Assembly (NCBI GenBank): GCA_964517465.1
Contig: CAZFEK010000070.1
Span: 1-16,164 of the forward strand
Source: JACPUX01 sp964517465
GTDB lineage: Bacteria > Pseudomonadota > Gammaproteobacteria > Burkholderiales > Casimicrobiaceae
Direction of reading: 5' to 3'
DNA length: 16,164 bases
Part shown: piece by piece, positions 14,069-16,164 of the stretch
Layout of the letters: each line of letters begins with the position of its first letter
Numbering within the stretch: the stretch's first letter is position 1
The notes under the pieces: model-generated
The model's database searches: none
Seen by the model: only the letters and a program-made list of their open reading frames with translations
What the model was told of the DNA's origin: nothing
Translations under genes and position numbers: made by a program

Positions 14069-15253
14069 ATGTCCCGATCCGAACTCTTCCAGCACCGGCA
14101 GCTCTTGCAGTCCTTCCGGGTGCGCTGCCTCATTCCCGATTTGCCCGAAGCCCCTGCGCTTTTGCCTTTGCTGCGGGAGATCGATGCCCATGCCTGGTAT
14201 TCCAATTTCGGCCCGCTGGTGCACCGCTACGAAGACAAGCTCGGCGTGTTGACCGGCGCGCAGCCTCTAGGCGGCGAAGCGGTGACGCTGAGCTCGGGCA
14301 CGGCGGCGCTGGTGTTGGGTCTGCGAGCCCTCGATCTGCCCGCCGGCAGCCGCGTGCTGCTGCCCGCCTTCACCTTCGCGGCCACCTTGCTCGCGGTGCG
14401 CGAGGCGGGGCTGGTGCCGGTGCTTGGTGATGTCGATGCCGAATCTTGGACGCTCACGCCTGAGCTTGCCCGCGCGCTCTGCACCCGCCACGACATTCGG
14501 CTCGTGCTGCCCGTGGGTAGCTTGGGCGCCGCGCTGCCCGTCGAGCGCTGGGATGACTTCGTCGCCAGCACCGGCGTGCGCGTCTTGATCGACGCCGCCG
14601 CCGGCTTGGGGGTGCAACGCGTCGGACGGCGAACTCCTGTGGCGTATAGCCTGCACGCCACCAAGCCGCTAGGCATAGGCGAAGGCGGTGTGTTCGCCAG
14701 CGCCGATGCGACACTCGCCGAGCGGGTGCGCCGCAGCAGCAACTTCGGCTTCGTCGGCGGCGAAATCACGCAGCCCGGACTGAACGCCAAGATGAGTGAA
14801 TACGCCGCCGCGGTGGGCTTGGTTCAGATCGATCGCTGGCCGCATTTGCAAAACCTGCGCGAAGGTCTTTGGCAAACCTACCGTAAAGCACTCGCCGAGC
14901 TTCCCGGCGTGCAGATGCAGAAGCTCGCGCATGCGCCGGCGATGCTGCTTCTTCGGCACGCAGCGGGTGCCGCCGCGGTGCAAGCAGTCTGTGCGGCAGC
15001 AGGTATCGAAACCCGGCGCTGGTATTTGCCGCCCTTGCACCGCCACCCTGCGTTCTCGACTGTTGAAGTGCGGGGTCCCGAAGGCGACATGCGCCTGCCG
15101 GTCACCGAAGCGTTGGAAAGCGGGGCCTTGGGTCTACCCTTTCATACCCGCTTGCGTCCAGAGGACATCGAAGCGGTGGTGACGGCGTTGCGGGGAGTCA
15201 CGGTCGTACGTTGGCATCGCAAGCTATTGCTCATGCCGCGCAAGAACCCGTAG
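14069..15253 (+). CDS. DegT/DnrJ/EryC1/StrS-family PLP aminotransferase
   Basis: 394 residues, normal for the family. It contains LSSGTAALVLGLRAL (phosphate-binding turn), LLPAFTFAATLLAVREAG, Asp175 in VLIDAAAGLG (pairs with the pyridine nitrogen) and the Schiff-base Lys199 in SLHATKPLGIGEGGVFA. Typical later motifs are NFGFVGGEITQPGLNAKMSE and a C-terminal LPVTEALESGALGLPFH. Most members transfer an amino group from glutamate to a keto-sugar nucleotide, giving amino sugars for surface glycans or antibiotics; a few act on other ketones. It lies 13 nt after the epimerase/dehydratase, the classical partner that makes such a keto-sugar. ATG at 14069 has only a weak Shine-Dalgarno, so coupling to the upstream gene is likely. 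It ends the five-gene run; no clear terminator hairpin follows. Confidence 0.9.
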   Translation: MSRSELFQHRQLLQSFRVRCLIPDLPEAPALLPLLREIDAHAWYSNFGPLVHRYEDKLGVLTGAQPLGGEAVTLSSGTAALVLGLRALDLPAGSRVLLPAFTFAATLLAVREAGLVPVLGDVDAESWTLTPELARALCTRHDIRLVLPVGSLGAALPVERWDDFVASTGVRVLIDAAAGLGVQRVGRRTPVAYSLHATKPLGIGEGGVFASADATLAERVRRSSNFGFVGGEITQPGLNAKMSEYAAAVGLVQIDRWPHLQNLREGLWQTYRKALAELPGVQMQKLAHAPAMLLLRHAAGAAAVQAVCAAAGIETRRWYLPPLHRHPAFSTVEVRGPEGDMRLPVTEALESGALGLPFHTRLRPEDIEAVVTALRGVTVVRWHRKLLLMPRKNP

Positions 15254-15310
15254 CATCGCTTTTTCTTCGAAGTTGCTGATATTTGGGCCCATTTGCGCAC
15301 TGCACGGCGT

Positions 15311-15316
15311 TATAAT
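15311..15316 (+). promoter_or_regulatory. TATAAT -10 element for the last gene
   Basis: A perfect TATAAT lies 42 nt before the ATG at 15358, in the 104-bp gap after the aminotransferase. No good -35 sits 16-18 nt upstream: TTGCGC at 15293-15298 is only 12 nt away and TTGGGC at 15283-15288 is 22 nt away. It suggests the last gene is transcribed separately from the enzyme run, perhaps with an activator. Confidence 0.4.
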
Positions 15317-15357
15317 CGACCTTGGGTTTTGGATTCCCGCACAAGGGGCAAGCAAGC

Positions 15358-16164
15358 ATGAATGATTCTTCCTGGCTCGTTGAATCCTTGCGACTTACCG
15401 CTTTTCCCGCGCCCCACACGTTTGATCCCTCGGTTAACTGGTGGCAGCAATGTGTTGGTCGCCCCGCGGAGGAGCACCTGCGTAATAACGTTCGTCACTT
15501 GGTGCGAGAGTCCGGAAGCTTGCTCGGAGGTATGTCCAACCTGTCAATGGAGTATCAGACCAGTCGTATTGATTGGTTGCTTTCGCCTGTATCCATAGCG
15601 ACAGAGGCGACTCAAGCATTCCCGAACATCGGCGAATTCGCTGCCACGCTCATTGAGTTTGTCGCACTGATTGAAAACTGGCTACCAAATGCCCCGACTG
15701 TTTTGCGTGTCGCCCTAGGCGCCGTATTGGTCGCACCGGTTGAGAACCGGATGGCTGGCTATCGGCGCTTGCAGCAATACCTACCCTGCGTGGAAATAGA
15801 CGTGGATCATTCGAGTGATTTCAACTATTCAATCAATCGCCCTCGATCTAGCGTCGCGTTGGATGGGGGGGCGAGAATCAATCGCCTCAGCCGCTGGGGG
15901 GTAGCGAGAATGAGCTTTATCAATGTCCCGCCGGGCATGAACGCCGTGCTCAGCACGGTGGCTGATGTTGATGGAGTGTACGCCTGTCGGCTGGTTCTGG
16001 ATGTAAATACCGCGGCTGATCGTATCACCGTTATCCCGAAGGATTCATTAAAGCCCGTTCTGAATGAGTTGTATCAGCTTGCAATAGAAATATCCGAAAA
16101 GGGGGACATACCCAAGGCTGTTCACTTTACGATTTCCGGCGTCCAATCATACCGGCGATTGAGC
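15358..16164 (+). CDS. Unrecognised protein, N-terminal 269 residues (3' end outside window)
   Basis: The frame from ATG 15358 stays open for 269 codons to the window edge, so it is a real but incomplete gene. AAGGGG lies 9 nt upstream. It begins MNDSSWLVESLRLTAFPAPH and shows no signal peptide. One moderately hydrophobic segment (FAATLIEFVALIENWLPNAP, then VLRVALGAVLVAP) looks more like a buried helix/strand pair than a membrane span. Later stretches include QQYLPCVEIDVDHSSDFNYS, INRPRSSVALDGGARINRLS and a beta-rich region with FINVPPGMNAVLSTVADVDG. I do not recognise the family. The codons are visibly less GC-rich than those of the enzyme operon, and the gene has its own -10 element, so it is probably unrelated to the operon and possibly acquired. 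It could belong to a defence or toxin-type pair completed beyond the edge, but nothing here proves it. Confidence 0.75.
   Translation, partial: MNDSSWLVESLRLTAFPAPHTFDPSVNWWQQCVGRPAEEHLRNNVRHLVRESGSLLGGMSNLSMEYQTSRIDWLLSPVSIATEATQAFPNIGEFAATLIEFVALIENWLPNAPTVLRVALGAVLVAPVENRMAGYRRLQQYLPCVEIDVDHSSDFNYSINRPRSSVALDGGARINRLSRWGVARMSFINVPPGMNAVLSTVADVDGVYACRLVLDVNTAADRITVIPKDSLKPVLNELYQLAIEISEKGDIPKAVHFTISGVQSYRRLS

Noticed and set aside
15293..15316. TTGCGC plus TATAAT as a complete sigma-70 promoter
   Set aside because: The spacer is only 12 nt, too short for a normal promoter; only the -10 element is kept.

Overview
The window is high-GC DNA with the look of a Pseudomonadota (probably beta- or gammaproteobacterial) chromosome. 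This rests on GC-rich codon use, GTG/TTG starts, Shine-Dalgarno sites, proteobacterial VapB/HigBA types and an MsbA-like exporter. I cannot name the genus. No rRNA, tRNA, CRISPR array, transposase or integrase was seen. Both ends look less GC-rich than the middle.

Layout. (1) 1-1537, minus strand: the 5' part of a secreted or lipid-anchored right-handed beta-helix protein with a choice-of-anchor Q module and an InlB-B-like repeat; it runs off the left edge. (2) 1538-2122: no firm gene, but a hairpin terminator, a weak minus-strand ORF ending at that hairpin, and an 8-bp direct repeat with 11-bp period. (3) 2123-3725, plus strand: a toxin-antitoxin patch. An intact VapB antitoxin is followed by a VapC that has lost its N-terminal LDTN segment and first catalytic Asp. 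After about 350 bp without a clear gene comes an intact HigB-HigA pair with a perfect palindromic operator candidate. (4) 3793-9497, minus strand: a very large SARP/AfsR-like regulator (winged helix, BTAD, degenerate nucleotide-cyclase domain, AAA/NTPase, TPR-like tail) lying downstream of an MsbA-like ABC half-transporter. (5) 9648-15253, plus strand and divergent from the exporter: a compact run of five enzymes. These are a ThDP-dependent acetolactate-synthase-like enzyme, an ATP-grasp ligase, a CmoA-like SAM enzyme, an NAD(P)-dependent sugar epimerase/dehydratase and a DegT/DnrJ-type PLP aminotransferase. The first two are 1 nt apart and the next pair overlaps by ATGA. (6) 15358-16164: the 5' part of an unrecognised protein with its own TATAAT -10 element, running off the right edge.

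How they may work together. The five enzymes form a coherent small-molecule or modified-sugar pathway: C-C bond chemistry or decarboxylation, amide-type ligation, SAM chemistry, NDP-sugar-type redox or epimerisation, and transamination. No glycosyltransferase, NRPS or PKS is in the window. The divergent exporter and the SARP-type regulator beside it make a self-contained biosynthesis-export-regulation locus plausible. That functional link is inference from proximity. The most unusual member is the CmoA relative, whose fold-wide similarity to carboxy-SAM synthase is clear but whose presumed carboxylate-binding positions differ.
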